Of a stretch of 64,000 nt of DNA, positions 38,237-47,234 are shown piece after piece. The translations under genes and the position numbers were made by a program. Within the stretch, counting starts at the first letter, position 1. Every line of letters begins with the position of its first letter. The notes under the pieces are model-generated. The model was not told where the DNA came from and did not search any database. It saw only the letters and a program-made list of their open reading frames with translations. The stretch lies in assembly GCA_023382715.1 (NCBI GenBank), contig JAHDWP010000001.1, positions 62,001 through 126,000 on the forward strand. The letters are read 5' to 3'. Source of the DNA: Anaerolineae bacterium. Lineage in GTDB: Bacteria; Chloroflexota; Anaerolineae; Aggregatilineales; Aggregatilineaceae.

Positions 38237-38791
38237 TCAGTACGGGTCCTCTTCGACAAACTCGACGGCTTCACCGGTCGCCTCGTGGGAAGGCTCTGCC
38301 GGATGCGCGGGCGCAGGCACAGCGCGCGACTGGCGCGGCTGGGCGGCGGTTGCCGGCACCTGGCTCATGGCGCAGTAGGGGCACAGGTTCCAGGGCAGCT
38401 CCAGCAGCTCGCCGCAGTGCGCGCACGGCTTCTTGAGCTTGGTGTGGCAATAGGGGCACACCTGCCATCCCTCTTTGGCCGGGCGGCCACAGCCGGGGCA
38501 GATGGGCCGTTCCTCGATGTTTTGCAGCAGGGCCTCTTCTTCGAGCGAACGCTCATACGACTCGGTGAGCGTCTCCCGAGGGCGCAGCAATACGTAGATG
38601 ATGATCCCGAACAGGCCGAGCACGGCGACCATCAGGCTGGCAGCGATGGGGGCCAGCGGATCGCGCGAGCGCTGGCGGATGTCGCGCCACGTCCACAGGA
38701 TCAGGCCCAGCCAGGTGGCAGCGATGACCGCCCCGGCGGCGGTGATAGCATAGAGCAGGATGGTGTTGAACGCTTCGCGGTCCAGTGACAT
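38237..38791 (-). CDS. Membrane protein with double zinc ribbon
   Basis: A 184-residue protein of unknown role. Two membrane helices occur at about 10-32 and 45-67 (LLYAITAAGAVIAATWLGLIL; IAASLMVAVLGLFGIIIYVLL). A charged linker leads to two zinc-ribbon units, CPGCGRPAKEGWQVCPYC and CAHCGELLELPWNLCPYC (about residues 98-143). A disordered acidic tail follows. The start has GGAG upstream. The ribbons should face the cytoplasm. It is the last of a minus-strand series starting with the RseP gene. Confidence 0.78.
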   Translation of the reverse strand: MSLDREAFNTILLYAITAAGAVIAATWLGLILWTWRDIRQRSRDPLAPIAASLMVAVLGLFGIIIYVLLRPRETLTESYERSLEEEALLQNIEERPICPGCGRPAKEGWQVCPYCHTKLKKPCAHCGELLELPWNLCPYCAMSQVPATAAQPRQSRAVPAPAHPAEPSHEATGEAVEFVEEDPY

Positions 38792-38917
38792 AGCGTTGCT
38801 CCGCTGGCAGCGCCGCCGGCGAAAGCTGCTTCACCGGGCGGCCCAGGACGCGGTCAGTATAGCATGGCCGGGCGATTGCTGCGACGGAGCGATCCGCCTG
38901 GAGACAGGTTTTCTCGA

Positions 38918-39000
38918 ACCGCAGAGACGCGGAGGGCGCGGAGAAGAGCCGGTAAACACTCTTGTCTATCGCTTCTTTGCGCTCTCTGCGCTTCTGCGGT
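38918..39000. repeat. Family D repeat (CCGCAGAGACGC ends), copy 1
   Basis: Starts ACCGCAGAGACGC and ends GCGCTTCTGCGGT, so 11 of 13 end positions are inverted matches. The interior has GGAGGGCGCGGAGAAG against CTTTGCGCTCTCTGCG. A second copy is at 51267-51364. Confidence 0.6.
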
Positions 39001-39029
39001 GACGCCCTTCCCTACGATGGGACGCCCCA

Positions 39030-40334
39030 TCACCCTTCTGCCGGGGTGACGGCCCCCGCCGGCAGGGTGGCCACCAACGACACCTCGCTGAGCATCACCT
39101 CGTACTCGTGCCCCGAAGCGTAGAACTCCACCTGCTGGATAACGCCAGGGCGCTCGCCTTCCGGCCAGTCGGTGAACAGATTGCCGGATTCGTAGGTGTA
39201 CCAGGCCCCTTTGGTGATCTGCTCGTGCGGCTCCCAGCACGAATCGCAGATGCGCCGCCCGCCAGACGCCGGCTGATATTCGGTGTAGAAGCCGTGATAC
39301 CAGGTGCGCGTGTTGCCGTCCTGGTCGAGGTAGGTCAGCTTGAGCATGACCGGGCACTCCGACCCGGCGATGCCGCAGGCGCTCAGGCTTTGGTGCTGGA
39401 CGCGCATGGTCACGCGCAGGCGCAGGCTATCATACTGGCGCACATCGAGGCCCTGCGCGCCCTCGCCGAGCACCTGAATGCAGCCGGTCTTGGCCGGGCC
39501 GGGGCTGGGTTGCAGGCGCTTGATGTGGATGGAAGGGCGCCCGTCCACGGTGGGGAAGTCATACACGCCGCTGGGGGCGTTGGGGAAGCCGGGGTCGGGG
39601 GTGTGGGCGCACACCCACTCGGTCGGCCATTCCTGGTTCTGCCCGAACGTGCTGTTGGGCAGCAGATCAATGGGCGCGGAGCCGACTTGGATGTCGCCGC
39701 TTCCGGCGACGATCTCCCCTTCGGTGCCAGCGGCCAGGTGTTGGGCGGTGGCGTGACGACTCACAAGCATGGCGCTGCCGTCGCGCGAGGTCACGCGCAG
39801 ATAGGCGGTGGTGCTTTCGATCAGGAAGTTGCCCGGCTCGTCAATGCGCGTGGTGCCCAGCGGACTCTCGATCTCGATGTGTAGGTGGCGATCCAGCCCG
39901 CCCCGGACCCACACTTCCAGGCGGCCAAGCACCCCGGACAGGCGCACCACGTAGGGGTTGTCGCTGAGGCTGAAGCGCGGGCGAATGGCGCTGCGCAGCG
40001 TCGCCACGCTGTCGTTGCGCAGCGTGACGGTGGCGATGATGTCGCCGGAGTACGGGTCGGAGAAGGCGATATAGCCTTGCGAGAGGTTGTCCGTTGTGAG
40101 CGTGTTGCTGTGGTTGACGCTGGTGCTGCTCCGCACGGCTTTCTGATCGGCGCTGTCTGGCGCGGCCAGGGCGACCGTGCCCTGGCCGACGTGCAGCACG
40201 GCGTTGAGGCGCGTGGGCGACTCGAAGATCAGCCAGCGCGCGAAGATCACCGTGCCCGTGCACATCAGGATGAAGATTGCCAGAGCGCCGAGCATGGTGA
40301 TCCACGCCATGCGCTGAGGGTTGAACTTGAACAT
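39030..40334 (-). CDS. Membrane-anchored FecR-like protein
   Basis: A 434-residue protein. An N-terminal signal anchor (ITMLGALAIFILMCTGTVIFA) is followed by a FecR-like beta domain at about 40-220 (IESPLGTTRIDEPGNFLIE, LRVTSRDGSAMLVSR, LAAGTEGEIVAGSG). A C-terminal jelly-roll-like region starts with LLPNSTFGQNQEWPTEWV and contains several Cys, perhaps disulfides. FecR proteins usually sense signals across the envelope with a sigma factor, but none is present here. It lies 14 bases after the acylphosphatase stop, so the two are probably cotranscribed. Confidence 0.65.
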   Translation of the reverse strand: MFKFNPQRMAWITMLGALAIFILMCTGTVIFARWLIFESPTRLNAVLHVGQGTVALAAPDSADQKAVRSSTSVNHSNTLTTDNLSQGYIAFSDPYSGDIIATVTLRNDSVATLRSAIRPRFSLSDNPYVVRLSGVLGRLEVWVRGGLDRHLHIEIESPLGTTRIDEPGNFLIESTTAYLRVTSRDGSAMLVSRHATAQHLAAGTEGEIVAGSGDIQVGSAPIDLLPNSTFGQNQEWPTEWVCAHTPDPGFPNAPSGVYDFPTVDGRPSIHIKRLQPSPGPAKTGCIQVLGEGAQGLDVRQYDSLRLRVTMRVQHQSLSACGIAGSECPVMLKLTYLDQDGNTRTWYHGFYTEYQPASGGRRICDSCWEPHEQITKGAWYTYESGNLFTDWPEGERPGVIQQVEFYASGHEYEVMLSEVSLVATLPAGAVTPAEG

Positions 40335-40348
40335 GACCCCTCGCCCCG

Positions 40349-40642
40349 TTACCGAACGTGGAAACCGCTGAATTCGCCGCTTGCCGCGCCGTAGGTGATC
40401 TCCACGTGCGTCACCTGGGCGCTGGGCGGCCCCTGGTGCAGGAAGACCTCGAACGATTCGAGGGCGGCGCGCCGGCCCTCGGCGACCACTTCCACGCTGC
40501 CATCCCAGAGGTTGCGCACCCAGCCGGCGAGGCCACGCGCGAGCGCTTCGCGCTGAGTCGTCGCGCGGAAGTAGACGCCTTGCACGCGCCCTTCAATCAC
40601 TGCGTGCAGCCTGATCAGTTCACTCTCTGGCGTCTGCGTCAC
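40349..40642 (-). CDS. acyP: Acylphosphatase
   Basis: Hydrolyses acyl phosphates such as acetyl phosphate or carbamoyl phosphate. The 97-residue product is the normal size. The catalytic Arg lies in IEGRVQGVYFRATTQREAL and the catalytic Asn in LAGWVRNLWDGSVEVVAEG. It is compact with the FecR-like gene downstream. A role in acyl phosphate housekeeping fits the acetate genes elsewhere in the window, but this is only an association. Confidence 0.93.
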   Translation of the reverse strand: MTQTPESELIRLHAVIEGRVQGVYFRATTQREALARGLAGWVRNLWDGSVEVVAEGRRAALESFEVFLHQGPPSAQVTHVEITYGAASGEFSGFHVR

Positions 40643-40750
40643 CGCGGGCGTCTCTCTCTGCTATCCTGACGCTGCCATTATAGCAAGCCCCCCAACGCCT
40701 CACAATCGCGCGCCGGGGGGCTGTCGCAGATGCCGCCGGGTATGGCGCGG

Positions 40751-41329
40751 TCAGTTGACCGGTGGCGAAGAAGTGGGCTGGTCGCGCAGTTGCTCGACGC
40801 GCTGGCGCATCGCGTGCGCGTCGCCATCATGGGGATTCGACTCGATAGCGAGGGTGAAGGCGGCGTGAGCGGCGTCCCAGTCGCGCCGGTCAATGAAGAT
40901 CAGCCCCATGTTGTAGTGCACGTTGGGGTAGGCGGCGTCCAGCTCGATCACGCGCCGGTAGGCGGCCAGCGCCCGTTCCTGCTTGGTGAGCGTCGAGAGG
41001 ACGATCTGCCCCAGATAGGCGGCAGCCAGGTTCGACCATACGGCAGGGTTGTCCGGGTCTAGCTCGCTGGCGCGTTCGAGCAGCGGCACGGCCAGGCGAT
41101 GCCTGCCGGCCAGGATATACGCGCCGCCCAGGTTGATCAGCACATCCGGATCGTCCGGGTGCAGGTCGTGGCAACGCCTGAGCAGCGGGAGGGCATCTTC
41201 GCCCTGTCCGTTGCTGAGCAGGTGAGCCGCTTGGCGCATCTGGTGGCGGAACTGCTCCTCGGTCAGCCGTTCCAGAGGCGGGTTGTGCTCGGTGTCGCCG
41301 GCAGGTGAGTCGTGTGCAGAATCCGTCAT
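40751..41329 (-). CDS. TPR-repeat protein
   Basis: A 192-residue soluble protein with three to four tetratricopeptide repeats between about residues 28 and 170 (ALPLLRRCHDLHPDDPDVLINLGGAY; ASELDPDNPAVWSNLAAAYLG; VIELDAAYPNVHYNMGLIFI). The ends are polar and probably disordered. ATG 41329 follows GGAG. Likely a protein-interaction scaffold; partner unknown. It follows the HEAT protein gene on the same strand after 67 bases. Confidence 0.78.
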   Translation of the reverse strand: MTDSAHDSPAGDTEHNPPLERLTEEQFRHQMRQAAHLLSNGQGEDALPLLRRCHDLHPDDPDVLINLGGAYILAGRHRLAVPLLERASELDPDNPAVWSNLAAAYLGQIVLSTLTKQERALAAYRRVIELDAAYPNVHYNMGLIFIDRRDWDAAHAAFTLAIESNPHDGDAHAMRQRVEQLRDQPTSSPPVN

Positions 41330-41396
41330 CGGGTCTTATCTCCGTGCTGTTCGCCCGGCCAGGTGTGCGCGGGCAGATGTGCGCGACGCCAGGGGG

Positions 41397-42530
41397 CTAG
41401 AAGAGGTCGTCGTCTTCGTCTTCGTCGTCCTCGAAGAAGCCGCGGCCATCGCGCGCGTAGCTGTCTTCATCATCCAGGTAGGAAAAGCCGCGCTCGTTCA
41501 GCGAGCCGTCGTCATTGAGCAGGTCTTCCTCATCGTCGAGCAGATCGTCTTCGAAGTCGCTGAAGTCGAAGAGCGGTATGAAGTCTTCGCCGGCCAGCGA
41601 GGAAGCGGACTGCGCCTCGGCGACCGCAGCGGCCAGCTCGTCATCTTCCTGAGAAGCGGCCAGGGCCGCCAACTGATCGAGGGCGCGGTTCGCCTGCTTG
41701 CCGCCGATCTCGCCGAGCGCCCAGATCGCCATCTCCTGAATCTCGCGGTCGTCCTCGAAGGCCAGCTCGACCAGGCGGGGCACAGCGGGGCGCAGCTCCA
41801 GCTCGCCAGCGGCGCGGGCCGCCTCGTAGCGCATCTCCGGGCGCTCGCTGGCCAGCTCGTCCATGATGCGCGAGGCCCAGCGCTCGTCACACGAGCGGCC
41901 CATCGCGAATACGGCACTGACGCGCATAGGCAGCTCGTCGGCATAGTACGCCTGGCGGATAAGCTCGCCCACGTCCTCGTGCCCGCAGTTGCCGATGGCC
42001 TCCAGGGCGCGCCGGCGCACGTCGAGATCTTCGCCGGGGTTGTTGTGGAGGGCGAAGAGGAGGTCTTGCAGGCGGACGCTTAGCGCTTCGGGGAGCTTGC
42101 CCAGCTCGCCGAGGAGCACGAACTGGCCCAGCGCCCTGGCCGCGGCAGCGCGCACGGCGGCAGTCGGATCGTTCTGAGCCAAGTCCATCAGGCGCTCGAT
42201 GACTCGGCGGGGACTGTCCTCAAGGACGCCTTCGATAGCGGCGGCGCGCACGGCGGTGTCCGGATCGTCGAGCGCGGAGTGGACGATGGCGCTGAAGTCC
42301 AGCTCGAAGTTCATCTCAGCGGTTTCGACCAGGCGCGTCACTAGCGCGTGGCGGCGGGCGGCGGGCATCTCGCCCCACAGCGCGCGGAACTGCGCGTGAT
42401 ACGCGCCGTCGAGGTCGGAGAGCGTGTAGATCGCTTCGGCGGTGAACGATGCGTCTGGATCGCGCAGCAGGGTGATGGTGCGCTGGAAGCGGGCGTTGCG
42501 CTCCTCTTCGTTAGTGGCCCCGTGAATCAT
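41397..42530 (-). CDS. HEAT-repeat protein with acidic tail
   Basis: A 377-residue cytoplasmic protein made of alpha-helical HEAT/PBS-lyase-like repeats over residues 25-270 (DPDTAVRAAAIEGVLED; DPTAAVRAAAARALGQF; DDREIQEMAIWALGEIGGKQANRALDQL). An extremely acidic C-terminus ends in EDDEDEDDDLF. It resembles scaffold proteins that monitor or hold partners. It begins 25 bases after the site-2 protease stop, so a shared transcript is likely. Confidence 0.8.
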   Translation of the reverse strand: MIHGATNEEERNARFQRTITLLRDPDASFTAEAIYTLSDLDGAYHAQFRALWGEMPAARRHALVTRLVETAEMNFELDFSAIVHSALDDPDTAVRAAAIEGVLEDSPRRVIERLMDLAQNDPTAAVRAAAARALGQFVLLGELGKLPEALSVRLQDLLFALHNNPGEDLDVRRRALEAIGNCGHEDVGELIRQAYYADELPMRVSAVFAMGRSCDERWASRIMDELASERPEMRYEAARAAGELELRPAVPRLVELAFEDDREIQEMAIWALGEIGGKQANRALDQLAALAASQEDDELAAAVAEAQSASSLAGEDFIPLFDFSDFEDDLLDDEEDLLNDDGSLNERGFSYLDDEDSYARDGRGFFEDDEDEDDDLF

Positions 42531-42554
42531 GCTCGCCAGTTCGCTTTCTGTTGG

Positions 42555-43961
42555 CTATTTGAGGCTGTCAATGTTGATCGGGTTGAAGATGTCGTTGAGC
42601 ACGGTGAGAAAGATGAGGCCGAGCAGCAGCATCACGCCGATCAGGTGGATCAGCCCTTCGCGCTCCGGCTTCATCGGCTTGCCGCGAATGATCTCAATGA
42701 CCACAAAGAGGATGCGCCCGCCGTCCAGCCCAGGGATGGGCAGCAGGTTGGTGATGCCCAGGGCGACGCTGATCATCGCGGCGAAGAGCACGATCGGGTA
42801 CATCTCCCCGTCGTCGAGGCTTTGCTCGAAGATAGGCGCGCCAAGCTGGCCGATGCCTATCGGGCTGACCGGGCGGGCATTTTCCAGCGCGACATCGCCG
42901 CGCACCAGGTCCCGCACGAACTCGGCCATCAGGCGGTGCAGGTCTATGAACTGATCCACGCCGGTGCTGATGGCTTCGCCCAGGGGCAGGGCGCGCGTGT
43001 AGGTGTGCGCGTTGCGGTTGACCGCCGTCACGCCGATCGCTGACGGCTCCACGCCGGCGATGCCGATGCCGATGCGCACCACGCCGTTGCTGTCGGCGCG
43101 CGGGGTGACGGGCAGGTCGAGCCGCTCGCTGCCGCGCAGGACGGTGATCACGATCTCTTCGCCGCTGTGCGCCTGGGTGTACTCCTGAAGCTGCTCGATG
43201 CTGATGATCTCCAGGCCATCCACCGCTACAATCAGGTCTTCGGGCAGAAAACCGGCGTCGTAGGCGGGCATATTGCGCTCGACTGAGTCGATGTAGACGC
43301 GCTCAACGACCTGGGCGGACCGGTCGGTCACGGTCAAGGTCGTCTCGAACGTTGCGGCGTCGCGCCTGATCTGCAACGTCACTGGCTGATCGGCGTGGCT
43401 GGCGACCAGCCGGTTGAACGTATTGGCGGACTCGACCTGCTGCCCGTTGATGGCGGTGATGATGTCACCGGGTTGCAGCCCGGCCTCTGCCGCTGCTGAG
43501 GCAGGTTCTACATCGTAGACGGTGACATCGGCGCGGGCGAAGGGCTGGCCGACCAGGGCGACGAAGATGAACAGCAACAGCGCCGCCACGAAGTTGATCC
43601 CCGGCCCGCCGATGAGGAAGAGCAACCGCTCCCAGGGCGACGCCTGAAAGACGCTCTTGGGGTTCTGAATGCCCCGTTCTTCAATCTCGCGGCGGTCTTC
43701 GCTCAGTTCGTCGGGGCTTTTCTGGCGCACGAAGTCTTCGCCGTATGGGCGCACGAAGCCGCCGATGGGCAGCCAGTTGAGCGTGTAGATCGTGTCCCCT
43801 CTGGTGAAGAGCTTCTTGGCGCGCGGCGGGAAGCCGATGCCGAACTCCAGCACGGTGATGCCGACCAGCTTGGCTCCGATGAAGTGTCCCAGCTCGTGAA
43901 TGATCACCAGGGGGACCAGGACCAGCACAAACGAGGCCAGCCCCAGCAGGAAATTGTCCAT
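42555..43961 (-). CDS. rseP: Site-2 metalloprotease (RseP/M50B) with two PDZ domains
   Basis: Intramembrane zinc protease of 468 residues that cleaves membrane-bound regulators such as anti-sigma factors. The zinc motif HELGH is at residues 23-27 in the first helix (VIIHELGHFIGAK). GFPPRAKKLF and two PDZ domains follow, at about 145-225 and 235-320 (LQPGDIITAINGQQVE; FLPEDLIVAVDGLEI). The third zinc ligand is in LLPIPGLDGGRILFVV near residue 415. ATG 43961 follows GAGGTAGG. Here it is separated from the usual dxr/cdsA neighbours. Confidence 0.94.
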   Translation of the reverse strand: MDNFLLGLASFVLVLVPLVIIHELGHFIGAKLVGITVLEFGIGFPPRAKKLFTRGDTIYTLNWLPIGGFVRPYGEDFVRQKSPDELSEDRREIEERGIQNPKSVFQASPWERLLFLIGGPGINFVAALLLFIFVALVGQPFARADVTVYDVEPASAAAEAGLQPGDIITAINGQQVESANTFNRLVASHADQPVTLQIRRDAATFETTLTVTDRSAQVVERVYIDSVERNMPAYDAGFLPEDLIVAVDGLEIISIEQLQEYTQAHSGEEIVITVLRGSERLDLPVTPRADSNGVVRIGIGIAGVEPSAIGVTAVNRNAHTYTRALPLGEAISTGVDQFIDLHRLMAEFVRDLVRGDVALENARPVSPIGIGQLGAPIFEQSLDDGEMYPIVLFAAMISVALGITNLLPIPGLDGGRILFVVIEIIRGKPMKPEREGLIHLIGVMLLLGLIFLTVLNDIFNPINIDSLK

Positions 43962-43996
43962 GCACCTACCTCAGTCTGCTGCTCGCCCAAGCAAAC

Positions 43997-44019
43997 GGGG
44001 CGTCGCGCAAGGACGCCCC
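43997..44019. other. Hairpin in the rseP leader
   Basis: GGGGCGTC and GACGCCCC form an eight-base stem with a seven-base loop, 36 bases upstream of the rseP ATG. It could be a leader structure or a leftover repeat. It lies in the 308-base divergent gap 43962-44269, with a family B right end (44169-44197) and a -10 box. Confidence 0.4.
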
Positions 44020-44168
44020 CGGTTGGGTCTGCCAGGACGCGCAGCGGGATTGGTTTGTCTTATGGTGAGATTATAGCTTTCGGGCGGGGTGGTCGCAAGG
44101 CTCGTTCGGGTGTGTGCCAGGGCCGGCGCCTCAAATCCCGGTGCCCTGGGGTACCTCGCCCCCGCTCG

Positions 44169-44197
44169 GCGAGTCGCAGTCAACCTTTGCACGCACT
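44169..44197. repeat. Family B right-end fragment
   Basis: GCGAGTCGCAGTCAACC followed by TTTGCACGCACT matches the right end of the copy at 60615-60783. Upstream, GCCCCCGCTCGG also belongs to the family. Confidence 0.5.
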
Positions 44198-44231
44198 CTC
44201 CTCGCCGCGCATGAAAGACGAAAAACTGGGT

Positions 44232-44237
44232 TATAAT
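44232..44237 (+). promoter_or_regulatory. TATAAT -10 box of the amidohydrolase gene
   Basis: A perfect TATAAT, 32 bases before the ATG at 44270. The -35 is weak (ATGAAA at 44211 with 15-base spacing). Confidence 0.42.
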
Positions 44238-44269
44238 ATCGGGAATCCTACTTTGAAAGGAACGAGATA

Positions 44270-46249
44270 ATGGAACATGCCGATATACTATTGACCGGCG
44301 GCACAGTGCTGACCCTCAATGGGCGGCTGGATCGCTACGCGCCGGGGGCGGTGGCGATCCGGGGTGATAGCATTCTCGCTGTAGGCTCCCAGGAGGCCAT
44401 CTGCGCCCGCTACAGCGCCGACACAGTGGTGGACTGCCAGGGCCAGGTCGTCATGCCGGGGCTGGTGAATGCGCACACGCACATGCCGATGTCGCTGCTG
44501 CGAGCGATGGCTGATGACCTGCGGCTGGATGTGTGGCTGATGGGCTACATGATGCCGGTCGAGCGCGAGTTCGTCAGCCCGGAGTTCGTGCGGCTGGGCA
44601 CTGAGCTGTCGTGCGCGGAGATGATTCGCGGTGGCACGACGCTCATCGCCGATATGTACTACTTTGAGGCGGAGGTAGCCGCGGCCACCGCCGCGGCTGG
44701 CTTGCGCGGTGTATGCGGCCAGACGGTGATGAAGTATCCCGCGCCGGACGCCGAGAGTTATGAGGAGAGCCTGGCCCGTACGCGACGCTTCATCGAGGAA
44801 TGGCGTGGGCACCCGCTGATCGTGCCTTCGGTGGCGCCACACGCGCCCTATACCTGCACTGACGAAATTCTGCGGGCCTGCGCCGACCTGGCCGTCGAAT
44901 TCGACGTACCTTTGCAAATTCACATCCTGGAGACGCGCCAGGAAGCTGAGGATAGCTGGGCGGCCTTCGAGAAAAAGGTGGTCAACCGCGTCGTGGAGCT
45001 GGGCGTGTTCCGCGCCAAGGCCATCGCCGCCCATTGCGTGCACGTGGACAGCGAGCAGATTCGCCTGCTGGATCAGTACGATGTTGCAGTGGCGCACAAC
45101 CCCACCAGCAACCTCAAGCTAGCTAGCGGCATCGCGCCGGTGGCTGAGATGCTGGAGCGCGGGGTGCGGCTGAGCATTGGCACGGACGGGGCGGCCAGCA
45201 ACAACGACCTGGACATGTTCGAGGAGATGCGCCTGGCGGCCTTGCTGGCCAAAGGCGCGACCTTTGACCCGGTGGTGCTCCCGGCCAGGGAAGCGCTGCT
45301 GATGGCTACGCGCTGGGGGGCGGAAGCGCTGCACCTGGGACACCTGACCGGCAGCCTGGAACCGGGCAAGCGCGCCGACCTGATCGTGCTCGATCACGAC
45401 CCCGTGCACAATATTCCCCATTTCGGGCGCGATCCGAACGCCGTCTACTCGCAGGTGGTCTATGCCGGCCAGGCGGCGGATGTGCAGCATGTGATGGTGA
45501 ACGGGCGCTGGCTGATGCGCGAGCGCGCGCTGCTGACGCTGGACGAAGCCCGCATCCGCCGCGAAGCCGAGGAGTACGCGCGGCGCATGGACGCCTTTCT
45601 CATCGCGCGCGAGGGCAATGTGCTCAACAAGCTGGTGGCCATCGGCGGGCTTCAGCAAGAGGAGAGCTTCGAGATTCAGGTGAAGGCGCTGGTTGACGGC
45701 GACGGAGAGAGCCTCATCGAGCGGTTGCTGCGCGACCCGGCGGTGCGCGTCGTCAAGCACAACCACTACCGGCAATATGACACATACTTCCTCTTCGATG
45801 ACGAGAACCAGGGCCGCGTGCGCTATCGCGAAGACGACTTCATCGGCGCATCGGGCGAGATGGAGGCGGTGCGCACCCGGCTGACCTACACGATCCCGGA
45901 CAAGGCGCGCGAGTTCGACGAGGCGGTGCTGCTCTCGCATTCGCGCTTCATCGCCCCTGCCGACCGCCCGCTGCGCTTCTATCGCGAGTATTTCCAGGCG
46001 CACCGCGAGTGCGAGGTGCACAAGGATCGGCTGCGCTGGCACGTGCTGTACAAGGGCGTGCTGTTCTACGTGAACCTCGACCACGTGATGGCGCCGAAGA
46101 CCGACCGGCGCTATATCGAGATCAAGTCGCGGACGTGGTCGGCGCGCGATGCCGAGTACAAGGCGGCGCTGACGTCGGAGATTCTCGACGAAGTGCTGGG
46201 CATTCAGCCGGCAGCGCGGGTGCGCATGGAATATGTGGATCTGTGCTAG
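44270..46249 (+). CDS. Amidohydrolase (MtaD-like) fused to a C-terminal CYTH domain
   Basis: A 659-residue two-part protein. Residues 1-455 are a metal-dependent amidohydrolase of the TRZ/ATZ group, which deaminates methylthioadenosine, adenosylhomocysteine or related bases: NAHTHMPMSLLRAMADDL (HxH), APHAPYTC, IAAHCVHVD, and IGTDGAASNNDLDMFEEM with the catalytic Asp. Residues 470-655 look like a CYTH tunnel fold (adenylate cyclase class IV/thiamine-triphosphatase): a weak ExExK (FEIQVKAL), RQYDTYFLFDD, GRVRYREDD, KDRLRWHVLYKG, YVNLDHV and RYIEIKSRTW. Known CYTH enzymes act on triphosphates. A function linking a purine deaminase to a triphosphate-binding domain is inferred. AAAGGAACGAG precedes the ATG. 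Confidence 0.8.
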   Translation: MEHADILLTGGTVLTLNGRLDRYAPGAVAIRGDSILAVGSQEAICARYSADTVVDCQGQVVMPGLVNAHTHMPMSLLRAMADDLRLDVWLMGYMMPVEREFVSPEFVRLGTELSCAEMIRGGTTLIADMYYFEAEVAAATAAAGLRGVCGQTVMKYPAPDAESYEESLARTRRFIEEWRGHPLIVPSVAPHAPYTCTDEILRACADLAVEFDVPLQIHILETRQEAEDSWAAFEKKVVNRVVELGVFRAKAIAAHCVHVDSEQIRLLDQYDVAVAHNPTSNLKLASGIAPVAEMLERGVRLSIGTDGAASNNDLDMFEEMRLAALLAKGATFDPVVLPAREALLMATRWGAEALHLGHLTGSLEPGKRADLIVLDHDPVHNIPHFGRDPNAVYSQVVYAGQAADVQHVMVNGRWLMRERALLTLDEARIRREAEEYARRMDAFLIAREGNVLNKLVAIGGLQQEESFEIQVKALVDGDGESLIERLLRDPAVRVVKHNHYRQYDTYFLFDDENQGRVRYREDDFIGASGEMEAVRTRLTYTIPDKAREFDEAVLLSHSRFIAPADRPLRFYREYFQAHRECEVHKDRLRWHVLYKGVLFYVNLDHVMAPKTDRRYIEIKSRTWSARDAEYKAALTSEILDEVLGIQPAARVRMEYVDLC

Positions 46250-46301
46250 AAATTGCCCGGCGCGAGCCAGGGCTGGTTAAGGCAGCGACAGGCAGAAAAC
46301 A

Positions 46302-46338
46302 AGGGCGGCTTCCGCGTGACAGGGGCCGCCCTCTGTTC
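46302..46338. terminator. Hairpin between convergent genes
   Basis: AGGGCGGC and GCCGCCCT with a 15-base loop and then TCTGTTC. It separates the amidohydrolase from the convergent FHA gene. Confidence 0.55.
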
Positions 46339-46361
46339 GCCATGTTTCAACTGCGCCGCCC

Positions 46362-47024
46362 TCACTCGATGGGGTTATCCAGGCGGAAGCCGTGCCCGCG
46401 CACGGTAATCAGATACTGGTGGTCGGGGTCTACCTCGGCCAGGCGGTCGCGCAGGCGGCGCACCAGGGCGTCAATTGCCTGCTCGCTGACGCCCTCGCCG
46501 ACGGCTTCGGGCCACACGGCGGCGATCACTTCGTCGCGCGTGCGCACGGCCCCCGGGTCCTCATAGAGCAGCTCCAGCAGACGATACTGCGGCAGACTGA
46601 GCGGCGGGTCTACTTCGGCCCCCTTGATGAACACCCGCCGCGAATTCTGGTGGATCACCAGGCGGCCCAGCGCGTGGGGCAGCTCGTCCATCAGCAGCGG
46701 GGCAGTGGCCTCGGAACCGACAAAGGTGATCTTGACGGCCAGGGCGATCTGGACCTCGTCCCCGTCCTTCAGGGGCAGGCTCGTGTTCTTGATCTGACGC
46801 CCGTTGACCCAGGTCCCGTTCTTGCTGTCGAGGTCTTCCAGGTAATACACATCACGGTCGCGGAAAATGCGGATGTGCTCGCGCGAGACCTCGCGTTCGG
46901 GCAGCACCAGATCGCACTCGCCCCCACGCCCGATCACCACCTCATCTTTGCCAACCGTCCAACGCTGGCCGGCCTTTTCGCCCTCGTGGATGATGAGAAC
47001 GGGTCTGTCAAGTCCGTTTGACAT
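46362..47024 (-). CDS. FHA-domain winged-helix regulator
   Basis: A 220-residue cytoplasmic protein. The FHA domain (about 10-100) carries VIGRGGECDLVLP, EVSREHIRIF and SKNGTWVNGR, the phosphothreonine-binding set. The C-terminal OmpR-type winged helix (about 120-215) shows LSLPQYRLLELLYEDPG, then LVRRLRDRLAEV and LITVRGHGFRLD. It probably couples Ser/Thr phosphorylation to gene control, though no kinase is in the window. The upstream neighbour on this strand is the serine protease, 210 bases away. The spacer has only a small inverted repeat (GAGTAT/ATACTC at 47101). Confidence 0.88.
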   Translation of the reverse strand: MSNGLDRPVLIIHEGEKAGQRWTVGKDEVVIGRGGECDLVLPEREVSREHIRIFRDRDVYYLEDLDSKNGTWVNGRQIKNTSLPLKDGDEVQIALAVKITFVGSEATAPLLMDELPHALGRLVIHQNSRRVFIKGAEVDPPLSLPQYRLLELLYEDPGAVRTRDEVIAAVWPEAVGEGVSEQAIDALVRRLRDRLAEVDPDHQYLITVRGHGFRLDNPIE

Positions 47025-47234
47025 AGCATTTTCCTCGCCAATTGCTGCTCACCGAGGCGGATGGGCGCGCTCTGCTGGGGGGTCGCGTACTGCCTGCCAG
47101 GAGTATAGCGATACTCCCGGCATAGCTCAACCTGGTAACAGGCTGCGCGACCGGAACCCAGGCGGCGGCGCGAGCGATCACTGGCCTAATTAAACTGGCG
47201 GATTTCTGTCTCGTCAAGTCGCCCGGCGCGAGCG

